A DNA stretch of 64,000 bases, taken from NCBI RefSeq assembly GCF_001975725.1, contig NZ_CP019434.1, forward strand, positions 1,379,971 to 1,443,970, in the 5' to 3' direction. The translations under genes and the position numbers were made by a program. The stretch comes from Acidihalobacter ferrooxydans (lineage in GTDB: Bacteria > Pseudomonadota > Gammaproteobacteria > DSM-5130 > Acidihalobacteraceae). Shown piece by piece: positions 1 through 8,130 of the stretch. The first letter of the stretch is position 1. The number at the start of each line of letters is the position of its first letter. Under the pieces are notes generated by a model. The model did no database searches and had not been told where the DNA came from. It saw only the letters and a program-made list of their open reading frames with translations.

Positions 1-1
1 G

Positions 2-934
2 GCGCTGCTGCCGGCGGCGCTGGTGATGGCGCTGATCGGTTTCATGGAGGCGACGTCGATTTCCAAAGCCATCGCCACCACCACCGGCGAACGCATCGAC
101 GCGAGCAAGGAACTGGTCGGGCAGGGGCTGGCCAACATCGCCGGCAGTTTCTTCGGCTCGTACACGGTAAGCGGTTCGTTCTCGCGCTCGGCGGGGGCGG
201 CGCGAACCGGCGCCAAAACGGGTCTGTTTGCCATTGTCAGCGCCTTGGTGGTGGTGCTGGTGTTACTGTTTTTCACGCCTTATCTCTATGCGCTGCCGCA
301 GGCGGTGCTGGCGGTCATCGTGATGATGGCGGTGTTCAGCCTGATCCGGGTCGCGCCGCTGGTCCGGGCCTGGCGGGTTGATCGGGTGGAGGCGCTGATC
401 GGCCTCGTGACCTTCGCCGCTACGCTCTGGATGGCGCCGGCTATCGCCAACGGGATTCTGCTCGGCATCGTGCTGACGCTGATCGCTTATCTGTTCAAGC
501 GCATGAAACCGCGCGCCGAGATCGTCGCGTACAAGGCCGACGGCACCCTGGGTGGCGTTCGGGCGCACGGACTTGCAGCGATCAGCCAGACCGTGGTGCC
601 GGTGCGTTTCGATGGCGCGCTGACCTTTGCCAGCGTGGCGTACTTCGAGGATGTGGTGCTGGACGTGATCGCCGGGTTTCCCCGGGCGCAGGCGATTCTG
701 ATCATCGGCAGCGGTATCAACAGTATCGATGCCTCGGGCGAGGAAAAGGTGCGCGAGCTTGCCAAACAGCTGCACGACGCGGGCGTCGAGCTGTACTTCA
801 GCGGGCTCAAGCACCAGGTGTTGTCCACGCTGGAGCGCACCGGCGTGGTTGACGAATGCGGGCGCGAACGCTTCTTGCCCAACAAGGAGCAGGCGCTGCA
901 GACTCTACTGGCGCGGTACCCCGACTCCAGCTGA
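2..934 (+). CDS. SulP family anion (sulfate/bicarbonate) transporter, C-terminal part
   Basis: This gene enters from outside the window, so only about 310 C-terminal residues are visible. Four hydrophobic segments (for example FAIVSALVVVLVLLFF) form the last membrane helices. They are followed by a cytoplasmic STAS domain of roughly 110 residues starting near VVPVRFDGALTF and containing the typical SINSIDASG-like loop (here GINSIDASGEE). Helices followed by a C-terminal STAS domain are diagnostic of SulP transporters, which carry sulfate, bicarbonate or other anions across the inner membrane. Substrate cannot be read from this fragment. A strong hairpin follows the stop codon, and the next gene is convergent. 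Confidence 0.9.
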   Translation, partial: ALLPAALVMALIGFMEATSISKAIATTTGERIDASKELVGQGLANIAGSFFGSYTVSGSFSRSAGAARTGAKTGLFAIVSALVVVLVLLFFTPYLYALPQAVLAVIVMMAVFSLIRVAPLVRAWRVDRVEALIGLVTFAATLWMAPAIANGILLGIVLTLIAYLFKRMKPRAEIVAYKADGTLGGVRAHGLAAISQTVVPVRFDGALTFASVAYFEDVVLDVIAGFPRAQAILIIGSGINSIDASGEEKVRELAKQLHDAGVELYFSGLKHQVLSTLERTGVVDECGRERFLPNKEQALQTLLARYPDSS

Positions 935-938
935 GCGG

Positions 939-973
939 GGCTATGCGCAGCGCGGGCCGCGTTGCGCATAGCC
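939..973. terminator. Hairpin between convergent SulP and Nramp genes
   Basis: GGCTATGCGCA at 939-949 pairs with TGCGCATAGCC at 963-973 and the stem extends inward almost perfectly. It begins five bases after the SulP stop codon. There is no T-run, so it is a likely transcription-end or mRNA-stabilising hairpin, not a canonical rho-independent terminator. Confidence 0.5.
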
Positions 974-1050
974 CTCATGCCCCGGAGCGATTCAGGCGAC
1001 CGCTGCAAGGCCGCCGCGCCGACCCGGCAAAGCGTTCGGACCGGGCCGAT

Positions 1051-2304
1051 TCAGAAACCGGAAATGCTGCTCAGGCCGCCGTACACGCCCAGCCCGGCGG
1101 TGAGCACGCTGATCGTCACCACCACCCATAGATACCAGCCGCGCAGGCGATGTGCCTCGGGGAGCGCCTTGATCGCCAGCGCGACCAGAAAACCCAACAC
1201 CAGCGGCAGCAGGAGCGCGTTCATTACCTCGACACCGAGCGTCAACGTGACCAGGTTCGGGATGAAGATGACGGCTAACGCGCCGGCGAGCAGCGCCACG
1301 GTATAAATCGTGTAGAACCACGGCGCCTCCTGCGGACGGTTTTCCAGTGAGTGACGATAGCCGGTCACTTCACCGAAGCCCCAGGCCGCGGCCAGCGAGA
1401 CGACGATGGCCGCCACCATGCCGGCGCCGAGGATGCCCAGGCTGAATATCACGCTGCCCCAGGTTTCGCCGAGGAAGGGGACGAGGGCGTGTGCGATCTG
1501 ACCGACCGTGTTGAGCGTGGCGTTCGGATCGGCGCGGCCGATGGTGGCCGCGGTGGCGACAAGCACGGCGGCCATGACCGCCTGCGTGATAAATGCGCCG
1601 ATGGCGGTGTCCCAGCGGGCATGGCGAAAATGTTCAGGGCGCAGTCCTTTGTCGGCCACTGCGGACTGCTGATAGAAAATCATCCAGGGCATGATGACCG
1701 CGCCAATGTTGGCGGCGACCAGATACATATACTGCGGATTGCCGAGCGGCGCGTGGGCAAGGCCGGCGATGATGGCGTGCGGGTCCGGTCTGGCGGCCAC
1801 CGCCACGGCGAAAAAGACCAGTTCGAACAGGCCAAGCAGGATGGCGACGCGCTCGATCCGGCGATAGGAGCCGGTCCATACCACCACCAGCAGGAACGCG
1901 GCCGCGATGCCCACGCCGATGGCACGCGGCACGCCGAACAATTCACTGACGCCGGCGACGCCGGAAAATTCGGTGAGCAGTGCGCCGACGCAGGCGATGC
2001 CGAGCCCGCTGACCGACAGCCAGGCCCAGCCCTGGCCGAAGGTCTCGCGGATCAGCTCGCCGTGCCCCCGGCCCGTGAAAATACCCAGGCGCACGGTCAG
2101 TTCCTGCACGACATACAGGATCGGGATCAGGACGAGTTGCAGCGCCAGCAGCTTGTAACCCCATTGCGCACCGCTCTGCGCAGCGGTGATGACGCTGCCC
2201 ACGTCGGTGTCGGCGAGCATGACCACGAGTCCGGGCCCGATGACGGCCAGGAAAAGTTTCCATCTGGCCGCGGGGCGGGTGAGGGTTTCTGCTGCGACAG
2301 TCAT
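1051..2304 (-). CDS. Nramp-type divalent metal transporter with altered metal-site motifs
   Basis: A 417-residue protein with about eleven hydrophobic helices and the Nramp fold signature (GPGLVVMLADTDVGS near residue 30, GAVIMPWMIFYQQ near residue 205). Classical Nramp proteins carry DPGN in helix 1 and A-x-x-M-P-H in helix 6. Here they read DVGS and AVIMPW: the Asp, Ala and Met ligands remain, while Pro, Asn and His are replaced. Such variants occur in Nramp-related branches with other substrate preferences, so Mn2+/Fe2+ uptake is likely but not certain. The gene starts at an ATG preceded by AAGGAA and by a Fur-box-like sequence. It is divergent from lutABC and convergent with the SulP gene. 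Confidence 0.88.
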   Translation of the reverse strand: MTVAAETLTRPAARWKLFLAVIGPGLVVMLADTDVGSVITAAQSGAQWGYKLLALQLVLIPILYVVQELTVRLGIFTGRGHGELIRETFGQGWAWLSVSGLGIACVGALLTEFSGVAGVSELFGVPRAIGVGIAAAFLLVVVWTGSYRRIERVAILLGLFELVFFAVAVAARPDPHAIIAGLAHAPLGNPQYMYLVAANIGAVIMPWMIFYQQSAVADKGLRPEHFRHARWDTAIGAFITQAVMAAVLVATAATIGRADPNATLNTVGQIAHALVPFLGETWGSVIFSLGILGAGMVAAIVVSLAAAWGFGEVTGYRHSLENRPQEAPWFYTIYTVALLAGALAVIFIPNLVTLTLGVEVMNALLLPLVLGFLVALAIKALPEAHRLRGWYLWVVVTISVLTAGLGVYGGLSSISGF

Positions 2305-2325
2305 GGAGCCTGGTTCCTTTTATGT

Positions 2326-2343
2326 AAATGAGAATGATTAGCG
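2326..2343 (-). promoter_or_regulatory. Fur-box-like site upstream of the Nramp gene
   Basis: AAATGAGAATGATTAGC lies 22 bases upstream of the Nramp start codon and matches the core of known gammaproteobacterial Fur boxes (AATGAGAATGATTAT type). It suggests iron-dependent repression of this transporter. The match is by eye only. Confidence 0.55.
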
Positions 2344-2350
2344 TTCAGTA

Positions 2351-2409
2351 TGACGCGTCAGCTTCCGAAAAGTTCCGACTGCTGTAGGATTATTTTACGC
2401 GTCACGCGT
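2351..2409. promoter_or_regulatory. ACGCGT-rich palindromes in the Nramp/lutA divergent region
   Basis: The perfect palindrome TGACGCGTCA sits at 2351-2360, and two further ACGCGT hexamers separated by one base occur at 2397-2409. Three copies of one hexamer within 60 bases of a divergent promoter region suggest an operator. The cognate regulator is unknown; no LldR/LutR-type gene is adjacent. Confidence 0.35.
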
Positions 2410-2486
2410 GATCGATAGCCCGCCTGAGTGCGGCGGTGTTATGCGACACTGTCGGCACGTGTTGATGAACAGTGAGGATGTAAGGA

Positions 2487-3242
2487 ATGCGCGTAGGTTT
2501 GTTCGTGACCTGTCTGGTCGATGCCTTTCGGCCGAATGTGGGTTTTTCCGCTGTAGCGTTGCTGGAGCAGGCCGGCTGCACGGTTGCAGTCCCCGCGGGC
2601 CAGACGTGCTGCGGTCAGCCGGCATACAACAGCGGTGACCGTGAAGATGCGCGGCGTATCGCGCGGCAGGTCATCGAGCTTTTCGAGGAATTTGATTATG
2701 TGGTCGCGCCTTCCGGTTCCTGTGCCGGCATGCTCAAGCGCCACTATCCGGAACTGTGCGCGCACGACCCGGCATGGCGCGTACGCGCCGAACGCTTCGC
2801 CAGCCGCGTGCATGAACTGAGCGAATTTCTCACCGACGTGGTCGGCTTGCGGGAAGTGGACGCAAGCTACGCAGGGCGCTGCACGTATCATGATTCCTGT
2901 TCGTCGCTGCGCGAAATGGACGTGCGCGCGCAGCCGCGCGCACTGCTTGGCTCGGTGCAGGGGCTGGAGTTGCAGGAAATGGCGGACACCGAGGTCTGCT
3001 GCGGTTTCGGGGGCACGTTCTGCGTCAAATATCCGGAAATTTCGGTGCGGATGGTGAGCGACAAGGCTGCGGCGGTGACAGCCAGCGGCGCTGACACGCT
3101 CCTCGCCGGTGATATGGGCTGTCTGCTCAATATCGCTGGCCGGCTCAAGCGCGAGGGCAGCGCCGTGCGCGTTTACCATGTAGCCGAAGTGCTGGCCGGG
3201 CGCGCCGATGTGCCCGGCATTGGCGAGGGAGACGACGCATGA
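2487..3242 (+). CDS. lutA: LutA, CCG-domain subunit of the L-lactate oxidation complex
   Basis: A 251-residue protein with two cysteine-rich CCG domains: QTCCGQPAYNSG near residue 39 and VCCGFGGTFC near residue 171. These domains bind Fe-S or related clusters in LutA/YkgE and heterodisulfide-reductase-like proteins. LutABC together oxidise L-lactate to pyruvate with an iron-sulfur enzyme unrelated to flavin LldD. The start ATG has GAGG nine bases upstream, and the stop overlaps the start of lutB in an ATGA junction. Length and order match the YkgEFG operon. Confidence 0.93.
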   Translation: MRVGLFVTCLVDAFRPNVGFSAVALLEQAGCTVAVPAGQTCCGQPAYNSGDREDARRIARQVIELFEEFDYVVAPSGSCAGMLKRHYPELCAHDPAWRVRAERFASRVHELSEFLTDVVGLREVDASYAGRCTYHDSCSSLREMDVRAQPRALLGSVQGLELQEMADTEVCCGFGGTFCVKYPEISVRMVSDKAAAVTASGADTLLAGDMGCLLNIAGRLKREGSAVRVYHVAEVLAGRADVPGIGEGDDA

Positions 3243-4660
3243 GCGCGCCGCGCCCGCAGTTCAAGGCCCAGGCCGGTCGTGCGCTGCGCGATGCGCAGTT
3301 GCAGCACGCGCTGACGCACATCCGCAGCGGTTTTGTCGAGAACCGGCGCAAGGCGCTGGAAGTACTGCCCGAGTTCGAGGTGTTGCGCCGCGCCGGCAAG
3401 GCGATCAAGGACCACACGCTGGCCAATCTGGATCTTTACCTGGAGCGTTTCGAGCGCGAGGTTCAAGCCAGTGGCGGGCAGGTGCACTGGGCGGGCGATG
3501 CCGCCGAGGCGCGTGAAATCGTGCTGCGCTTGTGCGCGGAGGCCGGCGCGCGCACCGTGACCAAGGGCAAGTCGATGATCGGCGAGGAAATCGCCATCAA
3601 CGCCGCGCTGGAAGCGGCCGGCATCGAGCCGGTGGAAACCGATCTGGGCGAGTACATCATCCAGCTGGCCGGCGAAACGCCCAGCCACATTATCGCCCCG
3701 GCGCTGCACAAAACACGCGCGCAGATTGTCGCGCTGTTTCGCAAACATCACGCCCAGTACGGCCTGAGCCAGGCGCTGGAAAGCGTGCCGGAGATTGTCG
3801 ACGAAGCGCGGCAAGTGTTGCGCGACCGCTATTTTCAGGCCGACGTGGGCATCACCGGCGCGAATTTTCTGATCGCCGAGACGGGCAGCGCCGTGGTGGT
3901 CACCAACGAAGGCAACGGCGACCTGACCGCAACACTGCCGAAGACACATATCGTGCTCGCCAGCCTGGAGAAGGTCGTGCCGACGCGCGAGGATGTGAAC
4001 GTGCTGCTGCGCCTGCTGGCGCGCAGCGCCACGGGCCAGGCGTTCACCGCATACACCAGTTTTTTTACCGGCCCGCGCCGTACGGACGATCTCGATGGAC
4101 CGGATCGGTTTCACGTCGTGCTGGTCGATAACGGCCGCAGCGTGATCGCTGGCGACAGCGACTTCCACGAGGTGCTGCGCTGTATTCGCTGCGGCGCGTG
4201 CATGAATCACTGCCCGGTGTATAACGCCATCGGCGGCCACGCCTACGGCTGGGTGTATCCGGGGCCGATCGGCGCCGTGCTCACGCCGCTGCTGATCGGT
4301 GAGGAGCAGGCGGCCGACCTGCCGAATGCCTCGACCCTGTGCGGGCGCTGCGAAGCGGTCTGTCCGATGTCGATTCCGTTGCCGGGGCTGTTGCGCAAAC
4401 ACCGCGAACGACAGTATGCCGAGCGCATCGTGCCGCCACGCCAGCGCCTGGCGCTGCGCGCCTGGGCCTGGTTGGCGCAGCGTCCCGCCTTTTATCATCT
4501 GTCCACACGCGCCGGCATGCGGTTGCTGCGTCTGCTGGCGCGCCGACACGGTCGGTTTCATCGCCTGCCGCTGGCCGGGGGCTGGACCGCGAACCGCGAT
4601 CTGCCGGCACCGCAGGGCGAGACCTTTCTGGCGGCCTGGAAGCGGGGAGAGCGGCCATGA
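3239..4660 (+). CDS. lutB: LutB, iron-sulfur subunit of the L-lactate oxidation complex
   Basis: A 473-residue cytoplasmic protein. The N-terminal two thirds is the LUD (lactate utilisation) domain, with a TKGKSMIGEEIAIN segment near residue 106. The C-terminal part contains two ferredoxin-type clusters: CIRCGACMNHCPVYN near residue 318 and CGRCEAVCPMSIPLP near residue 366. This architecture is that of LutB/YkgF, the electron-transfer subunit that works with LutA and LutC. It overlaps lutA upstream and lutC downstream by four bases each, indicating translational coupling. Confidence 0.94.
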   Translation: MSAPRPQFKAQAGRALRDAQLQHALTHIRSGFVENRRKALEVLPEFEVLRRAGKAIKDHTLANLDLYLERFEREVQASGGQVHWAGDAAEAREIVLRLCAEAGARTVTKGKSMIGEEIAINAALEAAGIEPVETDLGEYIIQLAGETPSHIIAPALHKTRAQIVALFRKHHAQYGLSQALESVPEIVDEARQVLRDRYFQADVGITGANFLIAETGSAVVVTNEGNGDLTATLPKTHIVLASLEKVVPTREDVNVLLRLLARSATGQAFTAYTSFFTGPRRTDDLDGPDRFHVVLVDNGRSVIAGDSDFHEVLRCIRCGACMNHCPVYNAIGGHAYGWVYPGPIGAVLTPLLIGEEQAADLPNASTLCGRCEAVCPMSIPLPGLLRKHRERQYAERIVPPRQRLALRAWAWLAQRPAFYHLSTRAGMRLLRLLARRHGRFHRLPLAGGWTANRDLPAPQGETFLAAWKRGERP

Positions 4661-5316
4661 CCGATGCACGCCGTGCAATCATCGCCCGGCTGCGCGCCAG
4701 CCTGGGCGATGCCGATATCCGCCGTCCGGCGGTCGAGCAGCGTCTGAACACTGCCCCGCGCGGGCCGACACCGGCCGTGGGCGAGGATCTGGTCGCGGCC
4801 TTTACCACACGGGTCGAAGCGGCAGCGGCCAGCATGGTGCGCATCCGCGATGGCGCGGGCGTGGTGGCGGAGGTGCTGGACTATCTGGCGCAGCGCGAAC
4901 TGCCGCAGCGCCTGCTGCTGGCCGATGATCCATGGCTGCGCAAACTGCCCTGGCCGACAAGCCTGCGGGTCGATATCGGCGCTGCGGCGCCGGATCATCT
5001 GGCCGGTCTGACGCGCGCCTACGCCGGAATCGCCGAGACCGGTTCTCTGGCGCTGCTATCGGGTCTGGCTACCCCGACGGGGGCTAATTTCCTGCCCGAT
5101 CACTATCTGTGTCTGCTGCGCACCGAGGACATCGTGCGTCACCTCGAAGATCTCTGGGCGCGGCTGCGTACCGAAAGTATCGCGATGCCGCGCGCGCTGA
5201 ATTTGATCACGGGGCCCTCGCGCACGGGCGATGTCGAGCAGACCATCCAACTCGGCGCGCATGGCCCGCGTAGCGTGCGGATCATCCTGCTGGATGGGTG
5301 CGATCGATCCGCCTGA
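4657..5316 (+). CDS. lutC: LutC, LUD-domain subunit of the L-lactate oxidation complex
   Basis: The ATG at 4657 overlaps the lutB stop (ATGA) and gives a 219-residue protein, close to the usual LutC/YkgG length. A longer open frame extends upstream but lies inside lutB, so the overlapping start is preferred. The protein is a single LUD domain; the segment AGIAETGSLALLSG near residue 126 corresponds to the conserved AIAETGT-type motif of the family. LutC is required for lactate oxidation with LutAB. No lactate permease or GntR-type regulator is found next to the operon. Confidence 0.93.
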   Translation: MTDARRAIIARLRASLGDADIRRPAVEQRLNTAPRGPTPAVGEDLVAAFTTRVEAAAASMVRIRDGAGVVAEVLDYLAQRELPQRLLLADDPWLRKLPWPTSLRVDIGAAAPDHLAGLTRAYAGIAETGSLALLSGLATPTGANFLPDHYLCLLRTEDIVRHLEDLWARLRTESIAMPRALNLITGPSRTGDVEQTIQLGAHGPRSVRIILLDGCDRSA

Positions 5317-5580
5317 CCCCGAGCGTGCATCGTTCATTCGGGCGCCGCTGATCGAATCACCCCCGAAACATTGCCGATCAGGCGTTGCTTTCGGGTTAGT
5401 ATCTTCACCCGAATGTTTTATAACGAGTACTGGTATCGCGCCGGATATTGATTTCACAAGGGGATTTCCGAAGGAGTGACGTATCGGTGATTACGGCCGA
5501 CTGAGGAAATATCCCTTGTGGGATCAAGAGACCCGCGAGATCGGCGGTTGTTGTGAAACATTCGGGTTCAGGAGGCATGC
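5317..5580. other. Intergenic region between lutC and the thioredoxin-like gene
   Basis: No gene is visible. The region holds the left arm (5452-5568) of a large inverted repeat plus a smaller inverted pair, ACCCGAATGTTT at 5407-5418 and AAACATTCGGGT at 5556-5567, which could fold into an extended hairpin. AGGAGG at 5570-5575 is the ribosome binding site of the next gene. Confidence 0.6.
5452..5568 (+). repeat. Left arm of ~120-bp inverted repeat flanking the thioredoxin-like gene
   Basis: The sequence starts TTTCACAAGGGGATTTC, contains GTATCGGTGAT and CGCGAGATCGG, and ends with ACATTCGGGT. Its reverse complement is found, imperfectly but over its whole length, at 6193-6313 on the other side of the gene. 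Blocks such as CCCGCGAGATCGG and GTATCGGTGA are identical between the arms. Confidence 0.75.
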
Positions 5581-6171
5581 ATGCAAGACTCCAACTGCGC
5601 ACCCGGCATCGTCTGGCAAACCGAGCCGGAAATCGCGTTGCAAGAAGCGCGAGACACTCATCGATTGTCATACGTCTTCGTCTACCGTCCCGGCTGCCCG
5701 GGATGTCGGCTCATGGATGAGGGCACGTTACGAAAATCCCCGGTCCGCCAGGCGCTCGCACACTGGGTCTGCCTGCGCTTGACGGAGCACCATCCGTTTG
5801 CGCAAGCGCGCGATCTGTTCTGGTATCCGGAGCATTTGACTCTCGATCCATCGGGAGGGCTCCTGCGCCGGCATTCCGGCTATCTGCCCGCGGATGAATT
5901 CATTCCCTGGCTGCTGCTGGCCGAGGGCGACCAGGCCCTGCGCCGCGCGCGTTACGAGCAGGCCACCGATTATTTCAGCCGCGTGACGGCCAGTTATCCC
6001 GCCAGCGGTTGGGCGCCGGAAGCCGTGTATTGGCTGGGAGCGGCCAGCTATCTGGCGACCGACAGTGCGGTTGAGCTTCACCGCCACTGGCGCGTATTAC
6101 GCCAGCGTTATCCCGACTCGCTGTGGGCTCACAAGGTTCAGGCCGATTGGCGGATGCCTGAAGTCAGGTAA
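5581..6171 (+). CDS. Thioredoxin-like protein with C-terminal tetratricopeptide-like region
   Basis: A 196-residue protein without a signal peptide. Residues 25-110 resemble a thioredoxin fold of the Thioredoxin_7/DUF255 type, with the redox motif C39-P-G-C42 in YRPGCPGCRLMD. Residues 125-190 (RYEQATDYFSRVTASYPAS, then EAVYWLGAASY) look like a tetratricopeptide pair. It may act as a cytoplasmic thiol reductase or holdase, but its function is unknown. The start has AGGAGG five bases upstream. The gene stands alone, and nearly its whole length lies between the two arms of a large inverted repeat, as if carried as a cassette. Confidence 0.75.
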   Translation: MQDSNCAPGIVWQTEPEIALQEARDTHRLSYVFVYRPGCPGCRLMDEGTLRKSPVRQALAHWVCLRLTEHHPFAQARDLFWYPEHLTLDPSGGLLRRHSGYLPADEFIPWLLLAEGDQALRRARYEQATDYFSRVTASYPASGWAPEAVYWLGAASYLATDSAVELHRHWRVLRQRYPDSLWAHKVQADWRMPEVR

Positions 6172-6465
6172 GTGCCGTCACGAATAATACTTAACCCGGA
6201 TGTGTCGCGACGACCACCGATCTCGCGGGCCTGTTGCTTCCATCCACAAGGGATGTTTCATCAGGCGGCCGTCATCACCGATACGCCGCTCTTTCTGTAG
6301 TCCCCTGTGAAAACACGATCCAGCGCGAGATTTAAATTGGGTGTCCCCATGCTTTTTTAGGCGGGGCTTTGATTGCGCAGAGATTTGGATTCACGGGGGA
6401 TATTCTTCAGCGAGCAGCACCGTTGCGCGCTGCCACCGTGAAGAAAATTATTGTCGATTCAAAGA
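6172..6465. other. Intergenic repeats between the thioredoxin-like gene and the diguanylate cyclase
   Basis: This non-coding stretch contains the right arm of the inverted repeat (6193-6313) and most of one copy of a dispersed ~130-bp element (from 6371). No gene is supported here. Confidence 0.6.
6193..6313 (-). repeat. Right arm of ~120-bp inverted repeat
   Basis: Read on the minus strand, this begins TTTTCACAGGGGA, passes through GCGTATCGGTGATGACGG and CCCGCGAGATCGG, and ends ACATCCGGGT. It mirrors the arm at 5452-5568. The arm ends face the thioredoxin-like gene from both sides. Confidence 0.75.
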
Positions 6466-6503
6466 TCAGGCAAGGTTGGTTTTGCTCATGGAATATCCGG
6501 GTT
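6371..6503 (+). repeat. Dispersed ~130-bp element, copy 1
   Basis: Begins GATTGCGCAGAGATTTGGA, contains ATTCAAAGATCAGGCAAGG, and ends ATATCCGGGTTT. Related sequence occurs inverted at 19487-19615 and, shorter, at 44247-44345. This copy runs into the last dozen codons of the diguanylate cyclase gene on the opposite strand. Confidence 0.65.
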
Positions 6504-8088
6504 TATGCCAGACGAGCCGATTGCGCCCTTCTTGTTTGGCCCGGTAGAGGGCTTGGTCGGCGCGTTCAAGCAAGGTTTCGATGCGGGCATCATCCGCTGC
6601 CGATACGCTGGCCCCGATGCTGACGGAAATCGTGATCGGTTTGTCCTCCATCAGGGCGCATTCGAGCGTCTCGATCGAGCGACGAATCCGTTCGCCGACC
6701 TCGTGCGCTTCGTTGAGATCGCATTGGTCGAGCACGAGGCCGAATTCCTCTCCGCCAAGGCGTCCGAAGTGATCGATTTCGCGCAACTGGTGCATGACGG
6801 ACTCGGAAAAACGACGTAAAACCTGGTCGCCGACAAGATGTCCGAAGCGGTCGTTGACACGTTTGAACCAGTCGATGTCGAGGATCATGAAGGTGATCGG
6901 CCAGGCGTGCCGTTGGCCGCGCTGCAAGGCTTGCGTCGCCCGCTCCAGAAAGGCGCGGCGGTTGAGGAGGCCGGTCAGGGGGTCATGCGATGCCAATTCG
7001 TGCAGTTCGCGTTCGAGGCGCTTACGTTCGCTGATGTCGCGCATGACACCTTCGACGGCCAGATAGTTGCCCTCTTCGTCGTTGATCGCATGGGAACTGA
7101 CGGAGACGCATACGTGCGTACCGTCGCGATGAAGCAAAGTCACTTCATAGTCCGAAATTTTCCCATAAGTCGTCAATGCGTGAACCAGCTCATCGCGATC
7201 GCGCGGATCGGCATAGAACATGGATGAGTCCTGTCCGATGACGGCCTCGCAGGTATAACCGAGTATGCGTTCCACGGCCGGGCTCGCCATCAGGACTTTG
7301 CCCAATGCGTCGATGCGGTAATAGATGTCGGTCGTGTTTTCGAACAGATGTCGGACGTTGCGCTCGGTTTCCTGAAGGTAGCTGCGTAAGCGTTGCGGCG
7401 TAATGTCGGTCACGGCGGCGATTAATCCGCTAGTGTCGCCGACACGCTGCGCGCGCGCGCTGACGATACGCACGTGATCAGCGCAGGTGCGCAAGCGCAT
7501 TTCCACCGGGCGCATCGCACCGCGGCCCGTAAGGGCTCGTTCGAGTCGATTATGGATGCGGGGTTTATCCAAAGGATGGACGAAGTCGAACAGTGAACGC
7601 CCGAGGATTTCCTCCGGCGTGACCGCCTCGAGCAGGCTCAGGCCGAGGCGGTTGGCATAGGCGATGCGGTCATGCTCGAACTGGAAGATCGCCACCGGCA
7701 AGTCATCATAAGTGGCGTTGTCTGCCGATTTGGTTCGTTTACCTGCGCCTGCAATGCCTCCGGGCGGGCGGTCTTGCGCGTGGCCGGTTGTGTCGGGGCA
7801 GCGCGCGTGTCCCTGGATCGCGGATGACTGCCGCCTCTCGCAATCAGGCGGCGCGTTTTGTGCGTGATCCGGGTCTTGCGTGTCGGGCTGAGTGTGGGGG
7901 GAGAGAAGTGCAACTCCGAACCCGGCATCCAAGCTGCCGGGCTTGGGGCGAATCGACTGAGGCGATGTGCTGACGGAACCAGAACCGCATGTTTTTTCGT
8001 TGCATGTAACCATAGCGCATACAACCATGACACGATGATCGTTGTGCACCTGCGTGTCTTGACGAAGAAGCATTGGTTTTTTCTTCAT
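6466..8088 (-). CDS. PAS-PAS-GGDEF diguanylate cyclase
   Basis: The start is ATG at 8088, preceded by GGAGG at the right spacing, giving 540 residues. Residues 1-120 are low-complexity and of no recognised family. Two PAS domains follow: about 125-240, with LPVAIFQFEHDRIAYANRLG, and about 245-370, ending VEGVMRDISERKRLEREL. A GGDEF domain begins at DPLTGLLNRRAFLE, with the catalytic GGEEF at 445-449. R-E-I-D five residues before GGEEF is an intact inhibitory I-site, so the enzyme probably makes cyclic di-GMP with product inhibition. No EAL domain or membrane helix is seen. The last codons overlap a dispersed repeat element. Confidence 0.93.
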   Translation of the reverse strand: MKKKPMLLRQDTQVHNDHRVMVVCAMVTCNEKTCGSGSVSTSPQSIRPKPGSLDAGFGVALLSPHTQPDTQDPDHAQNAPPDCERRQSSAIQGHARCPDTTGHAQDRPPGGIAGAGKRTKSADNATYDDLPVAIFQFEHDRIAYANRLGLSLLEAVTPEEILGRSLFDFVHPLDKPRIHNRLERALTGRGAMRPVEMRLRTCADHVRIVSARAQRVGDTSGLIAAVTDITPQRLRSYLQETERNVRHLFENTTDIYYRIDALGKVLMASPAVERILGYTCEAVIGQDSSMFYADPRDRDELVHALTTYGKISDYEVTLLHRDGTHVCVSVSSHAINDEEGNYLAVEGVMRDISERKRLERELHELASHDPLTGLLNRRAFLERATQALQRGQRHAWPITFMILDIDWFKRVNDRFGHLVGDQVLRRFSESVMHQLREIDHFGRLGGEEFGLVLDQCDLNEAHEVGERIRRSIETLECALMEDKPITISVSIGASVSAADDARIETLLERADQALYRAKQEGRNRLVWHKPGYSMSKTNLA

Positions 8089-8130
8089 CAATCCTCCGGC
8101 ATGCGTCCAGTATGCCTGTCGACGAGCCAG

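Noticed and set aside
1351..2331. A 326-codon plus-strand frame opposite the Nramp gene
   Set aside because: His/Asp/Gly-rich antisense shadow with no membrane or domain features.
4339..4656. An upstream extension of LutC inside lutB
   Set aside because: It would overlap lutB by over 300 bases; the ATG at 4657 forms the usual ATGA junction and gives the normal length.
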